A stretch of DNA of 64,000 nucleotides, taken from assembly GCA_032358255.1 (NCBI GenBank), contig JAULBX010002999.1, forward strand, positions 1 through 64,000, read 5' to 3'. This stretch comes from Heterotrichella gracilis. Lineage: Eukaryota; Sar; Xanthophyceae; Tribonematales; Xanthonemataceae. Each line of letters begins with the position of its first letter. Position 1 is the stretch's first letter. Shown piece by piece: positions 43,636 to 55,538 of this stretch. The position numbers and the translations under genes were made by a program. A model generated the notes under the pieces. The model saw only the letters and a program-made list of their open reading frames with translations, was not told where the DNA came from and made no database searches.

Positions 43636-46156
43636 CTAGTAGGTGTCGGTGGTGGTACCAGTACCCTTCATACCAGTGCCAGTGGTTGCACCAGTCCCCA
43701 TCATGCCAGTGCCAGTGGTGGCGCCAGTGGTGGTGCCAGAGGCCATCATGGGGTCAACCACCTCCTCCCTAGTGCCCAGGCTCTCCACAGTACGCCCCTC
43801 TGCCAGCTCCTGCTCGCCCACAAACTTAGTCTCGGTCACGTACTGATGCTCCACAGGCCTATGCTCACGCACATACTCGGTGCGCTCCACCACGCGTGGA
43901 CGATCCTCCACCTGGAAAGAACAAAGAGTAAATAAATATGGGCAACAAAAAAGGCAACATTGAGGAAAATATAGCAACACAAGAAGCTTTGGTCTAATGC
44001 CAATATACAGCTGCATATGGCGCCATGCACAACATATCGCTGCATATAACACACGCACTTTGCCCCATGTGCAATACATAAAGTGAATCTGGCATAACTC
44101 AAATGTACTCCTCACAACAACAGTGGCACGTGTGCATGCCAGTTTCACATAACCCTGTCCGCACAAACTGTCACCACCCCCATTTCTACCTTAGTGTAGT
44201 ACTCCTGCCCGACCAGCGACTCAGTGCCAGTGGTGACTCCAGTGGCCATGCCAGTGCCAGTGCCCATCTGTCCCTCCCTGGTGTAGCCTTCGCGCACGCC
44301 CTTCATCTGCTGGCGCTCGCCCTGCATGCCCATGGCTCCAGCGCCAAGGGCACCAGCGCCAAGAGCACCTGCTCCACTGCGCTGCTCACCTTCGTAGCCC
44401 TGCACAGTGCAGAAGAAGTAGATTTAGGCTTTCTATACCAAACGCAATGCAACCTTGGCATAATACCAGCAAACAGGCGCACAGCAGAACTCCCCGCGGG
44501 CCACTGGCAGCTGCTTTGCCAGCATGCTAGGAATGCAGATATCCAACAGGATAGTCATCACTTGCACTAATAAATAGTCATCACTTGCCCTAATGAATAG
44601 TAGCATGAATGCATACTGCACAATGAAGAAAGTGACACTGCCGGTGCATGCATGTCGCACTTCATCTAATCTTATTTCTTTTAAGTGATAAATGCATATG
44701 TCACCCCAGGAAACATCCTCACCTGCTCGCGCTGCTCATACACCCCCTCGCCAGTGCCTGTGGTTCCGCCCAGACCAGTGCCTGAGGATCCGCCCAGACC
44801 CTTGAAGCTCATGCGCAGGGTGCCTGGACACACGCCACAAGGGAGTGTATTAATAGCCAAGGAATTTCTATGGTTTGTGAAGGACCCGAAAGTGGGAACC
44901 TTACTTTGCATGTCACTTCAGAAAATTGAGGGAAACTGGAGCAGCTGCTACGCCCTTGACATATTGGAAACAGCACATATTGCGCAGGGACTGCAATGAT
45001 CGTGTGGCATCACATTTATTTTTTGCAATGCCCAAAGCATTAACAATAACAGCCATCCATTAACATCCAGGCCTCTGGCTCCCAATAAAGGACATACCTG
45101 CAGGGCTGCCCTTCTTGTCTTGGATGGGCACGTTGGTGTAGCCCCCCTCGCTGATGGTGTTGAGGTTGATGTAGCCGCTGCCAATCACGTTGTCTGGCAT
45201 CAGTCTGTTCTTGTTGTACACAGTCACCTTCACGCTGCTCACACCGCTGGGCTGCAGGAGAGGAATGGATTGGTAAGGGCTTGCAGTTTACAGTACACGT
45301 GGATGCAATTCCACTGGGATAGTAAAAAGCGTGCGCCACACCAAACCACCAGTGTTGCATCAATGATATCACACGGACAGGCAGAGGCAGGCGGAGGACA
45401 TGAGAAGCACATGCGCCCTGGGCAGAGCACGGGTAAGAATCGATCCCAGGAGCTAGATGCATAGGCATAGGCAGCCCCTGCCACCTCACTACCCGTGCCA
45501 AAATTGAAGCTTTGCAGGTCAGCCTGAATTTAACGCATTTAACATAGCAAAAACCAGTGCACACCCTGCATGAGAAGCAGTGTCAGCTATTCATAGGTAT
45601 ACTGCCAAACAGTAAAAACTCAAATTCAAATTTGCTGACCAGTCAACGCATGGGCCATTGCCATTACAGATTGGCTACCACACAGATTCATCAAGCTGAC
45701 TGGCATGTGTCCAACACACAGTAACTTCATAACTGAACCAGGGCCACCCTAGACAACAGAGGCTCAAAGTTACCAGCCAGACTGGTACCAACAGCAGGTG
45801 ACCTGTGCTTCCACAGTGACAACGAGGAGAGTCCAAACGTGCACTAGACACCTCAAAATTGGTTAGCATATAATGCAGGTGCACTGTAGTCTAGAACTAA
45901 AGGTTTGGCAGGCTGCACATACGTTGAAGCTGAACTGCTCGTCCCAGTAGGGGTTCTCCCCGCCGTGCTTCACCGCGGGGGTCTCGAAGCGCTGCTCGCC
46001 AACGTCGAAGATGCAGTAGGGGTCCTGCTTCCCGAACCACTCCTTGTCGGGCAGGTCGACGGCGTTGTGGATGATGGCAGTCACCGTGCCACCACCCTGC
46101 TTGCCCATACCGGTCCCTGTCTGGTAGCCGGTATCTGCACCGTAAGCGGTCGCCAT
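43636..46156 (-). CDS. C2-domain protein with low-complexity stress-protein-like tail
   Basis: Five exons (46156-45923, 45251-45098, 44823-44723, 44399-44190, 43911-43636) join in phase to 324 residues. After a Gly/Thr-rich leader, residues ~24-130 form a C2 domain: VTAIIHNAVDLPDKEWFGKQ, DPYCIF, NPYWDEQFSF and NVIGSGYINL. The first acidic loop (D...D) is kept. The second loop reads NKNRLMPDN, with Asn in place of some Asp, so Ca2+ binding may be weak. A Gly/Thr/Met-rich region then leads to a charged segment (ERTEYVREHRPVEHQYVTET) and repeated (T/M)GTG units. This layout suggests a membrane-associated, possibly stress-related protein; the role is inference. The N-terminus is closely echoed by the gene starting at 63939. 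Confidence 0.88.
44564..44605. repeat. short tandem duplication in C2-gene intron
   Basis: AATAGTCATCACTTGCMCTAAT-like unit present twice in succession. Confidence 0.7.
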
Positions 46157-48175
46157 GCTGAAAGTGTCTGAGTTTTCTTGTTTGGAAACTGGGTGTGTGT
46201 TTTCTCAGCGATTCGTTGCTCTATCAGGAGGAAAGTTGAAAGCTTTTTGCAGGGCGAAGGCCGACTACCGTAGCTATGTACTTTTGCTTGCGCTTGGCAG
46301 GAGAAGATGTCGCTGCACCGGGCTTTCGGACGTGGTGTGGTCATGGCTCGTGGCCAGAAGCTGGCAACTTTTCCTTCCGGTGGACGGTTCGGCATTTGCG
46401 AGTGAGCTGGCCAGCACGTGCGGAGTTACCAGTGCAGCTGTTCAGCACGTGCAATTGCAGCAGTTGGCGGAGCAGTTTCGGCGAAGGACGGGCGCAGCTC
46501 TCGTGAATCTCACCGAACCCCCTCAGCGGGAGCTGTCACATGACGCGTCAGCACGAGCTGTTCACATGACAAAACTGCCCACATCCCCCCTCTGAAAAAA
46601 GCTTTGGGTGCATTTTGTTGGCAACAAATTGCACAAGTCCAGCCTGCTTCCTTCCGAAGCAAATGCCAACATGCATGCGCTCTTATTTCCGGTGCACATT
46701 GACATCATCATTGGGTCTCAAATGCTTGGTGCTAATAGCATAGTATGCCAGGCATAGCCTATGCATCAACGCGGCCCGGGTGCTATGCCCCAAGGCTTGC
46801 TACCCACGCCGCTTGGGTCATGGCGGTAAGGCAATAAATTACAGCTGTTGCGCATCGTCACTTCTTGGCCATTTGCTGAACGCCTGGCTTGCCCCGCAAC
46901 TGTTGCATTGCTATATGGCGGGGATTCCAAATACCATTGCATAAAATACGGTATGAAGTAAAAGAAAACAATCTTCTCATGGAAAACAAATGCTACCTAT
47001 CGTGTGGTCACAAGCGGGTTGCAATAGTGCAACCCCATGACGATCACGCACCAAAATGTGGAGCAGCTCCACACATATGCATTCCCAGATGCCATGCAAA
47101 TCCTGCATGCCCCAATGCCCTAACACAGCTACTGTTGTGAGAACAAACTGCTTGATGCTATGCAATTGCCCTACTCTACCACTTTGCCCTAGACCATGAG
47201 CTGGTGCTCGACTTGTGCTGCTTTCTTGTACTAAGCAAGTCTTGGTAAAATCCCAGGATATATTTCCTATTCTGCCATCTCCCACTCTCACATACCTGCC
47301 CCTCCCTAGCACAGCAACTCCCCATTGGGCTGTGCGCCTGGTTGCATCATGCAGCCTGGGAGCCGCATACTGTGGCAAGCAGTTAAGCTACTATATGCTG
47401 GCCGCCGCTACCCACGCATGCGGGTTTGGAGGGCAAGCGCTATGGCAAAACCTCCCGCCAGCACTACCAGCATGTGCCCACTGTTCTCTACTCTGCCGCC
47501 TCCCACCCTCACACACCCGCTGCCCTCTTGCACTCAGCACCTCACAACCTCTAGCCTGGAAACCCATGTGACGCCCTGTCAGCCGCCACTCCCCCTTGGG
47601 TTTAGCTGGCACATGCGGCTGCTAGTGCAGGCTTTGCCTTGGCCCTAAGGCCCCACCCGTTTGCGCCCTTACTGCTCTGCCCGTGCACATGCCCAGGGCT
47701 GAACCCAATAGCAGCTCAAACCCTCCTGTCGCCCATCCCTGTGCACCCAACAAGTCCTGTCGTGCGCTCAGCCATGCTTCTGTTGATCACGTAATTGCAG
47801 CTCCTAGCGGTCATCCGTTCTGTATCCTGTGTGCTGACACCCTGGGTGCTGACTCCAATGCCCGCTGGCGCCTGCGTGAGCAAGCACTCCCAGCCAAAGT
47901 GCACACCTCCCAGCTGGATGAGCTTCCTACCCTGCGCGCTGCAACCCCGCCATGCTCCTCCACACCCCAGCTGGCAGCACTTGCACGTTCACTCGTTCTG
48001 TATGTGCACGTGCTCAGGGCTGTCTCCGATGCCTGCTTGCACACCCGCCACTCATGGCACTCAGCGTCGAGGGTTTAGGGTCAACCATGTGGTGCCATGC
48101 CACTGCCGCTATAATGCCAGCCGTGCTGCGCCTTAGAGAGCTCCACAACCCAGCTAGCTGGCAGATCTTGAGCGC
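46157..48175. other. 5' flank of C2 gene and 3' flank of TSR4; no separate gene supported
   Basis: Long open frames occur near 46155-46595 (+) and 47952-48722 (+), but neither resembles a family. The second runs antisense to the terminal TSR4 exon. The region 47380-48060 contains decayed copies of that exon. Confidence 0.5.
47811..48060 (-). repeat. two decayed copies of the TSR4 3' end
   Basis: Read on the minus strand, 48050-47960 repeats the last ~80 bases of the TSR4 terminal exon plus post-stop sequence (GAGCACGTGCAC.TACAGAA.GAGTGA). A further, more damaged copy lies at 47905-47811. Both lie beyond the functional stop. Confidence 0.85.
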
Positions 48176-51100
48176 TCACTCATTCTGTACGTGCACGTGC
48201 TCGGGGCTGACTCCACTGCCTGCTGAGCAGCTCGCTGAGCATGTGAACACAGCCACGGTGACCCACTCCCAGCTGTTCGGAATTCCCGCTGTGCGTGGCG
48301 CAGTCTCCCCGGGATCCGCTGCAACCCAGCTGGCTGCTTCCTCTAAAAAGTGGATCGCGGGGGGCATGAGCTGCGCCTCAAAGACCCTGCCTGCGCCGCA
48401 TGTGGGGCAGGGCGGGGCTTGGGGCGGGGTGGCGGTGGGCCACAGCGGCTGCCCTCCAAAGCTGCGTGCATGGGAAGCAGTGGTCAGCCAAATGGCTAAA
48501 CATTGGAAAACAACATTGCACACGCTGCCTGTCCTTGAGCAAGCACATGAAGAAGGGCAACACCCTCCTTTCCATGACGCACTACCCTACCGCTGTCAGC
48601 ACGCCACTCATATGTACTGGACATCACGTGAGCAGCACATGCCTTCCAATAATGTTCAGAGTACGTATCAATTTACCATCAACAAACTGAAGGCCAGGCG
48701 CTCATGCACTGGACAGGGGTAGGTGCACACCCCCGCAGTTGACAAACCCTCGCCACAATCCCTAAACCCTAAACACAATGGTGGGGGCCCAGGTGGTCCC
48801 CGCAGCGCACCTGTACCGGAGGCACTGCCAAGGCGGCTGCTATACCCTCTTGGTGGACTTGAAAAACACCCAAGCGGCAACGCACATGACCTGCCTTGCA
48901 GCATCCTTATAAGCAGACAGAAGGCCGCGGCTCACGCCACAGGACATGGGGAGGTACACACTATCCATTCCCAGAACCATAAACCCTCAATCTGTAGACC
49001 CTAGCCCTACAAGGCAGCCCACCCTCAAGGCAGCCCACCTGTAAACCCTAAACACACCCAAAACCTAAGCTCGCGCAATAGTGACCGCGCACCTGTACCG
49101 GAGGCACTGCCGAGGCGACCGCTGCATCCTCTTGCTGAATTTGAGGAACACCTGGTCAGCACCCAGCGCCGCATCCTTCTCGTACCCCTCCCCTGACCAC
49201 GCCTCGCCTGCCCCTTGAGACCCGCTCTGCACACACACCATGCACCCTGTAAAAAACTGCATGCATTTTTTGGGGTGAATGTGCGCCTTGACGCAAGTAC
49301 TTAAGAGGGTGAAAGAGAAAGTGCCAGACACCGAGGCTGGTCATTCCCTCACATGTCCCCATACACCCTGGGTTGTACCCCACCTCACCTCACTTGGGTG
49401 GGTGAGGTGGTAATTACTCACTTTGCGAGCGAGGTACTGTATTGGGGAGCACGTGCTGTGGGTGTGGTGTGACGGTTGGATTCATATTCGAGCACTGCCC
49501 TTTGCTCATTGCCAAACTGCCCACCAGATAGAGCGGGGGGCCATGCGGTGCAAAGCAGTTGCCAGCAGCATGTGATCCCATGAAAGGGAATGCAAACAAT
49601 TCATCAATGAATGTCCTAAACTACCCTGGGGCAAGGATTTCTTGTACCTTTAAACATTGCGCTAGGTGGCAGAACAACAAACTGGGAGGCAGGTTCTACT
49701 ACATTCCCGCAGCATTATGAGACGTCAAGATAACAGGGCCGTGGCATACGAAACCAAAACAGATGCAGGCGCATGTGGGTATTTGCACACACCTCCTCAA
49801 CACTGTTCTCCGCCTTGTAATCCTCGAGCAGCTTCTGCACATGTGCCTCATTCGGGGCTGCGCTGGGGACCTTGGCCTTGCCCTGTGGCTCCTCCTCAAA
49901 GTACAAGTAGAACTCGGGAAGGCAGCGATCCCCATTGATGTCCGAAGCTGCTCCTGCACAGAACACATGCAGCAGCTCGGTTAATCCTCGTCCATCAGGT
50001 GGATCAGGGCGGTGATTCAAGATGCAGCTGGCAGGGCCGTTGTTTGGTTGCTATCTGGCATGGAAGCTGCTTCAGAGCCCTTGGCCTTTGGCTCCTCCTC
50101 GACATACAGGAATATCTCAGAGAAGGCAGCGCTTCCCCTTGCTGTCTGCAGCTACCCATGCACATGCAGGCGATACATTTACATCCACCACGGTGGGGCA
50201 TCATGGCGGGTGATTTGAACATGCAGCTGGTCAGTGTCAAGTGCTACTTTGCAGGGAAACATCAGCATGTGGCATGAAATATGCAGCTGAACTGACTTGC
50301 CAAACCAGCACTGAACACCCAAACGCTAAAACCCAACCACTGCATGCAAGTGGCCCCCCACCCACATACTGAACACTGTATTGCAAAAGCGCAGACCAGC
50401 TGCATATCTGCAGCCGCAATTTGCTTACCTTGTGTGGAAGGTGGCGCCATCCCACCCGTGCCATCGAGCGCCGCCGCACCCTTAGCAGGGTTGGTCTTCC
50501 CGGGCTGACTCGCCAGCGCCGCCACACGCGCCAGCTCAGCCTTGATGTCTGAAAAGTCGTTCAGCGCCCCGCTCCCCGCCCCACCATCAGCAGGGTTTAA
50601 GGTTGAACCAGTAGGGTTTAGGGTTAGATCAGCAGGTGCATCCTCTGACAGCACGCAATCCAACTTGCCCTCTGCGCTCTGCGCGGCCTGTGCGCTGTCC
50701 CCGTAAAAGCTCCATTCCCCTTCGCCCTCTTCAGCTTCGGATAGGGTCAGCTTGGGCCAGGATGTGCTGCTGGACGTCCCGTCAGTAGCTGCTGCGGTGC
50801 CTGGTGCAAGACGATTGCTCCATGTTATAACTAATCAGGGCTTAAGGTACACAGTACAGGGTTTAAGGTCACCGGACATGTCTTCCAGCTTGGGCCAGGA
50901 CGTGCTGCTGGACGTTCCATCAGTAGCTGCTGCGGTGCCTGGTGCAGGATAGTTGCTCAACGTTAGGGTTCAGGATTTAGGGTGTAGGGTTTTAGGGTCA
51001 ATGGACTTGTCTCCCCATTTCTGCCGCAGATTGCTACTGGAAGTCCCACCAGTAGCTGCTGCGGTGCCTGGTGCAGGACAGTTGCTCAATGTTAGGGTGT

Positions 51101-52310
51101 AGGGTTAAGGGCTTTAGGGTCAATGCACTTGCCTCCCAGTTTTTTGGCAACAAAGCGCTGCTGAAAATACCTGTAGCAGCTGCTGCGGTGCCTGGTGCAA
51201 GCATGATATGGTATACAATACCCAACAACACTCAGCTGGTCTCCCCTAGCTTTGTTCAAATCAATACCACTACACATATATTTATTACAAGTTCCTTTGT
51301 CCTTGTCAAATTTCATATGTTATGTATTCCATCACAGCATATGCTGGTGCTCGGCTTGGGCCCTTCTGTTCTTTCCGCCCCATATATTCAACCCATACCT
51401 AATGCTGCGACTCCCATGTGACTTTTCCAGTTAACACCATACCTTTTGCTGCGGGTTTCCCGTTCCTGCCAGCGCTGAAAAAGCTCCAGTCCTCGTCCTC
51501 CATCGACTGCAGCGGGCTGGTGCTGCGGGGCGTGGTCCTGCCACTGATGGAGGGCGAAATGACCACCCCGTGGATGGGCGAGGAGGGCTCATCCCCGGGG
51601 CTTCCAAACCCCCACTGGGCCGCCCCTGTCTCCCATGCATCGGTGTTGAACTCGACAACGTGCGCAGAGTCGCTGCTCGTGGGCTCAGCTGGTGCGCTGG
51701 CTGATTCTTGGGTCCCATCCATGGTTGTGCTGTCTTCTGGGGCTGTGGGGGAGGCTCTGTTTTGGACCCTGAATGCCTTCCAGCTCCCTGGCTGGTGGCC
51801 ACTGCTTGCATGGTTGATGCATGCAAGGACGTGCAGGCTCCTGTGGTCGATGCCTGGCGTGCCTTGCTGCTCTGGCAAGGGTGCATAGACCTGCATGAAA
51901 GTATTGTGTTGGGTCAAGCGCCACTCTATCAATGCGCAAACAAAGCATATGCATGCATCAGGACACATACCCAGCAAGCTAGCCTCAAACTATAGAGGGA
52001 TCAACTTCGCCAAATACAGATAAAATGAAAGGGTTGTGAAACCCAAAATAGGGAAGCACAGAAACTGAACACCTGCTGCTTATGGGTACTCCGTTGCAGG
52101 TTTCGAGTTTTGACAGTTTGCACCATCGCCCACCTGAACCACCAAGGCCAGCTGGTCGCCACACAGGTCGCAGCAGCAGTCTTGCAGAATATCAAGAACG
52201 TCCGGTTCATCTACCCAAGGCTTGCCACCCATCTTGGTTGCGTACGGGTCTGGCTGTGTTGTGGGCTCGACCATCGGCCCTGGCAATGCCACCCATTGCA
52301 TGGTCGCCAT
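48176..52310 (-). CDS. TSR4 / PDCD2-family ribosome-assembly chaperone
   Basis: In yeast TSR4 and animal PDCD2 this family is a dedicated chaperone of ribosomal protein uS5 (RPS2) for 40S assembly. Six exons (52310-52134, 51890-51443, 50800-50429, 49953-49793, 49226-49093, 48461-48176) join in phase to 525 residues. The N-terminus has the family signature CCDLCGDQLALVVQVYAPL, then HRSLHVLACINH and SWKAFRVQ. The second zinc pair normally there is reduced to one Cys. The C-terminal domain is clear: PEFYLYFEEEP, YEKDAALGADQVFLKFSKR, GGQPLWPT, CPTCGAGRVFEAQLMPP and WEWVTVAVFTCSASC. Exons 2 and 3 carry a long disordered insert. Exon 3 contains telomere-like DNA read as TLNP. Introns hold several exon copies. 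Confidence 0.94.
50590..50635 (-). repeat. telomere-like repeats inside TSR4 coding exon 3
   Basis: Two CCTAAACCCT-like stretches lie in the coding sense and are translated as TLNPTGSTLNP. The surrounding protein is low-complexity, so the insertion may be tolerated. Confidence 0.75.
50738..51205 (-). repeat. array of four copies of TSR4 exon 3 start
   Basis: The segment GGCACCGCAGCAGCTRCT with its acceptor CACCAG recurs at about 50800 (the exon used in my model), 50942, 51068 and 51203, with units of ~130 bases. Each unit ends in TTAGGGT-type telomere-like sequence. The copy at 50942-50882 has an acceptor, an open frame and a donor (TCCG|GTGACC) in phase with its neighbours. Confidence 0.9.
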
Positions 52311-53079
52311 GTGACGGCAAGGTCACGGCCAAAAGCCAACAAATAGACACAATACAGCCTACTGTTTCAGAGACATCCTTTAGAACCCCACTTCCAACCG
52401 ACTAGCGCCCGGTTCACCGTGTTGCCAAAAATACTGGGTTCGCACTGTATTGTACCAAATTGCATTGAATGCTGATGCCCGCAGTCGTGTGTATCAGACA
52501 ATACCAAGCTGGCCAACAATGACAAAGTAGAGTGTATGGACGAACAAATACGAACGCCAGCCTGCCTTACACGCCGTACAAGTACCAGTGCCAAACGAAC
52601 CAAGTCGTCCCGCAATTGTGTGCCTCAGCCCTCCTAGCCCTAGACATATTATCACCCTCTGTATATCAAGGAAGCGTTCAGCTCGTGGGTTGTCTACAAC
52701 CGCGTTGTTACTAACAGTGGTAGTGTCGACACTGCTTTAGCTCCACTCCTTCCAGATTTCTTTGCCACGGTCGCACTCTGCTCCCTACCTTTCTGGTCAT
52801 CTACCGTGCATGCATTGGATGCCTCTGACAGCAATATTGTCTGGGCGACCTAGGTTTTCAGTAAAAAACGACTGTATTAATACTAGACCCTTGCTTTCTG
52901 TGTATCAACTGCAGTAAACGTGTGGATTTTAGCTCTTTGTGCTCGTGCCTCGCTCCCCTGCTAGTGAGTTCCGGAGCATCCCACTGTTTGCTGAGCTAGC
53001 CTATATGCATGCATAGGGTTACTTCCTTCTATTCGTTCAAATAATAGAGTGGCATGATTCTAAAGCAGTGGCACTTGTA
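52311..53079. promoter_or_regulatory. divergent intergenic region, TSR4 / lipoyltransferase
   Basis: About 770 bases between two head-to-head housekeeping genes. No open frame or motif is convincing. A shared promoter is possible but unproven. Confidence 0.35.
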
Positions 53080-54588
53080 ATGCGCTTAGAGAGGCGGCAC
53101 CTGGAGGTGATATGCTTTGGCCCAAGGCTCATTCGCTATGTGACTGGCCTCGAGCTCCAAGAGGTTTTGACACAGCAAAGGAAAGCTGGACTGGTTGGTG
53201 ATACAGTGCTGCAACTCCAGGTATGTTGTAGCTCGTCTTTGGGTACGTTGCTGGCAGGAGTCCTTGTCCATTTGACCAGGGATGCCTTGGTACATAACAA
53301 GATGTCATTCCTGTTTTGTCAGGTGAGCTAGGCCTCCCCATGCCTGGTTCCCCAAGTGCTGCATCAGAGGTGCCTATCAGTCTGTATCAAACTATGAAGA
53401 CTCTAACCGCACCTTCTACTAGCTCTTTTGGGTTCAATCTCTGGCGCGGAAAAATTCGCTGCACATCCACGGCAATGCAATGGCGGCTAGGACTCCTCTC
53501 CCCTCTGTCATGTTCTGGCCCTGATGTCATGTACCACCTGCCTGAACAAGTTTTATGGGATGCGCAGCACGCACCAGTGTATACTCTGGGCAAACGAGGC
53601 GCTCAATCCGACCTCCTACTGGCTGCTGCTGAAGTCCAGGCAAGGGGGATAGAGGTGCACGACAGCCCCAGGGGAGGGGAAACAACCTTCCATGGGCCTG
53701 GGCAGTGGGTGCTGTATCCCATCATCAATCTCAGGGAGCTCAAGCTTGGAGCCAGGGCATATGTGGAGAGCCTAGAGGATGCCATGATCAACACCGCGGG
53801 TGTTTATGGCCTGCATGCTCAGGTATGCACCATTTAACAGAGTTGCCTGGCTACATGCTGAGCTATGCACCACGTTGCAGGCTTGCATGGGTCGTGCTAG
53901 GTACGGTATTGTGGACTGCATGCTCAGCTTACAGACTTCCAAGGCTCAGTGCTGAGGTGGCGTATGCAGTGCTTGGCAGACATACACGCAAAATGCTCAG
54001 CTTGTCACCAAGGCTGCAGCATGATTGCTGTATAATTTATGTGCCAAGCGCAATTTTGCACCCACCCATGCGCCAGGCGCAATTTGCACCACCAAGGGTA
54101 ATAAGATAATAATAGAACTATTATAATCTTATTACCCTTGTACCATCACACCCCGTTGCTAGACCCCAGTATGGCTTCCCAACAGCATGGCATGTAGCTG
54201 TAAATGCCGCAGCTTGTTATTGCTCTGAACGGCTGATGCCGCACATCTGCAGGGCCGCATCCCTGGACGTACTGGGGTTTGGGTTGGGGACAAGAAGATT
54301 GGGGCTGTGGGTGTCAAGATTTCACACGGCATCACCTCACATGGCCTGGCGTTCAATGTCAACACCGACTTGCGGAATTTTGATGGCATCATTCCATGTG
54401 GCAGTGGTGACAAGGAGGTCACCTCTCTGCAGGAGGAGCTTGGCAGGGCCATGGATTTGGGTGCGGTAGGGGAGCAGCTGATCCATGCATTTGCCTCGCT
54501 GCATGGGTACACCTCCATCAGCTATAAGGATGGGGCAGGTGTGTTGCCTCTGACCAATAGCTGTGGTATGAAACTGAGTAGGGAGTGA
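53080..54588 (+). CDS. LIP2: lipoyl(octanoyl) transferase
   Basis: Transfers octanoate from acyl carrier protein to lipoate-dependent enzymes, the first step of lipoic acid synthesis. Three exons (53080-53220, 53568-53822, 54253-54588) join in phase to 243 residues, the usual size of LipB-type enzymes. Family motifs: HAPVYTLGKRG, SPRGGETTFHGPGQWVLYPI, KIGAVGVKISHGITSHGLAF and IIPCGSGDKEVTSL. The catalytic Cys (in PCG) and Lys (KIGAVGVK) are both present. No clear presequence precedes the enzyme fold, so whether it works in mitochondria or plastid cannot be read from this start. Intron 1 contains an open frame of no known family; I treat it as intron because the spliced junction VLQLQ/HAPVYTLG matches the family exactly. 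Confidence 0.94.
54093..54136. repeat. 21-base inverted repeat in lipoyltransferase intron 2
   Basis: Arms 54093-54113 and 54116-54136 flank a two-base spacer with one mismatch; core AGGGTAATAAGAT. AT-rich hairpin. Confidence 0.9.
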
Positions 54589-55538
54589 TAGGTTGGCAGC
54601 TTGCGCCTTTGGGCGTGGATCTAGAACCAACATTTTTGTCTTTGGTTCTTTCATATGGGCATTGAGAACTGGCAGGTTTCCCCAAATTTTAACCATATGG
54701 CTCAGTGCTCAGCGGGACGGGCCTGGTGCATAGGGTCTCAATCAATTGTTTCTGTCAATATCTCTTCCATGATTTTTACTCCCGGGTCTGTTGTTGCACC
54801 AATGCACAGGTCTCCTGTCAACGTTGCAGTTGGCACTGACAGGGCACCTTGGGGATATGTGAAAGTTATCCCGACTGCACCTCATTGTTGAGTTTTTTTC
54901 ACCCACAGTTGAGAAATATCTGTTTCAAGTTCAAGTTTGTATCTGCTTTGCTGCCTGTTGGAACCCTGGCGCATTTTGTCATTAAAGCTGTTCCTTAGGA
55001 TGGGCTTTGCCCCCTGCTCATGGCATGATGGGCAAAGCGATGTAAAAGCCTTCTGATGTACTGCGCTGTGCTCGCCAGGGTATGCATATTTGGTGTCCCA
55101 ATATGTTGTGCTCTTAGTCTGTAAGCGCACAACGTAACACATCTGCTCATGCCTCCATTCCGCCAACGCTCCAGGCAAGGCCTGGACAAGGCCCTTGGCA
55201 AGGGTCAAGGGCTGGGTCAAAGGTTGACGCCGAGAAACATTTCGACAAAAGAAAAGTGGAGCTGCAAACCAAACAGAGTCTTCAAGAAAGTTTCAAACCA
55301 CATTTGAGCGGTAACATGCCAAGGATATTTGCAAGGCCCTTGTTCAGTGCAATGAACGGGTTTGCATGCATGCAAAAACGCCAGTTTGCATGCCACCAGA
55401 TGCAACTGTGACTGCGCCACCTATTACATTTGTACCTAAAAGTGGCCAGGTTTCCCTCTTCATTATAACGTGCGTATACACAATATGAACTCGGCAATTT
55501 GACAACGCCGTTAGCCCGTAAAACTGGTTGTGAGTAGC
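54589..55538. other. intergenic; no gene recognised
   Basis: 3' flank of the lipoyltransferase gene and 5' flank of the first BTB gene. Only short open frames. Confidence 0.6.

Noticed and set aside
46155-46595. 146-codon plus-strand frame upstream of the C2 gene
   Set aside because: No family resemblance; sits over the divergent 5' flank of the C2-domain gene, so probably non-coding.
47952-48722. A 256-codon plus-strand open frame
   Set aside because: It lies antisense to the TSR4 terminal exon and its echoes, has no family resemblance, and its length is explained by GC-rich coding DNA on the other strand.
53316-53567. Open frame continuing 5' of lipoyltransferase exon 2
   Set aside because: Would insert ~85 unrelated residues into the enzyme fold. 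Splicing at 53567/53568 restores the exact family sequence.
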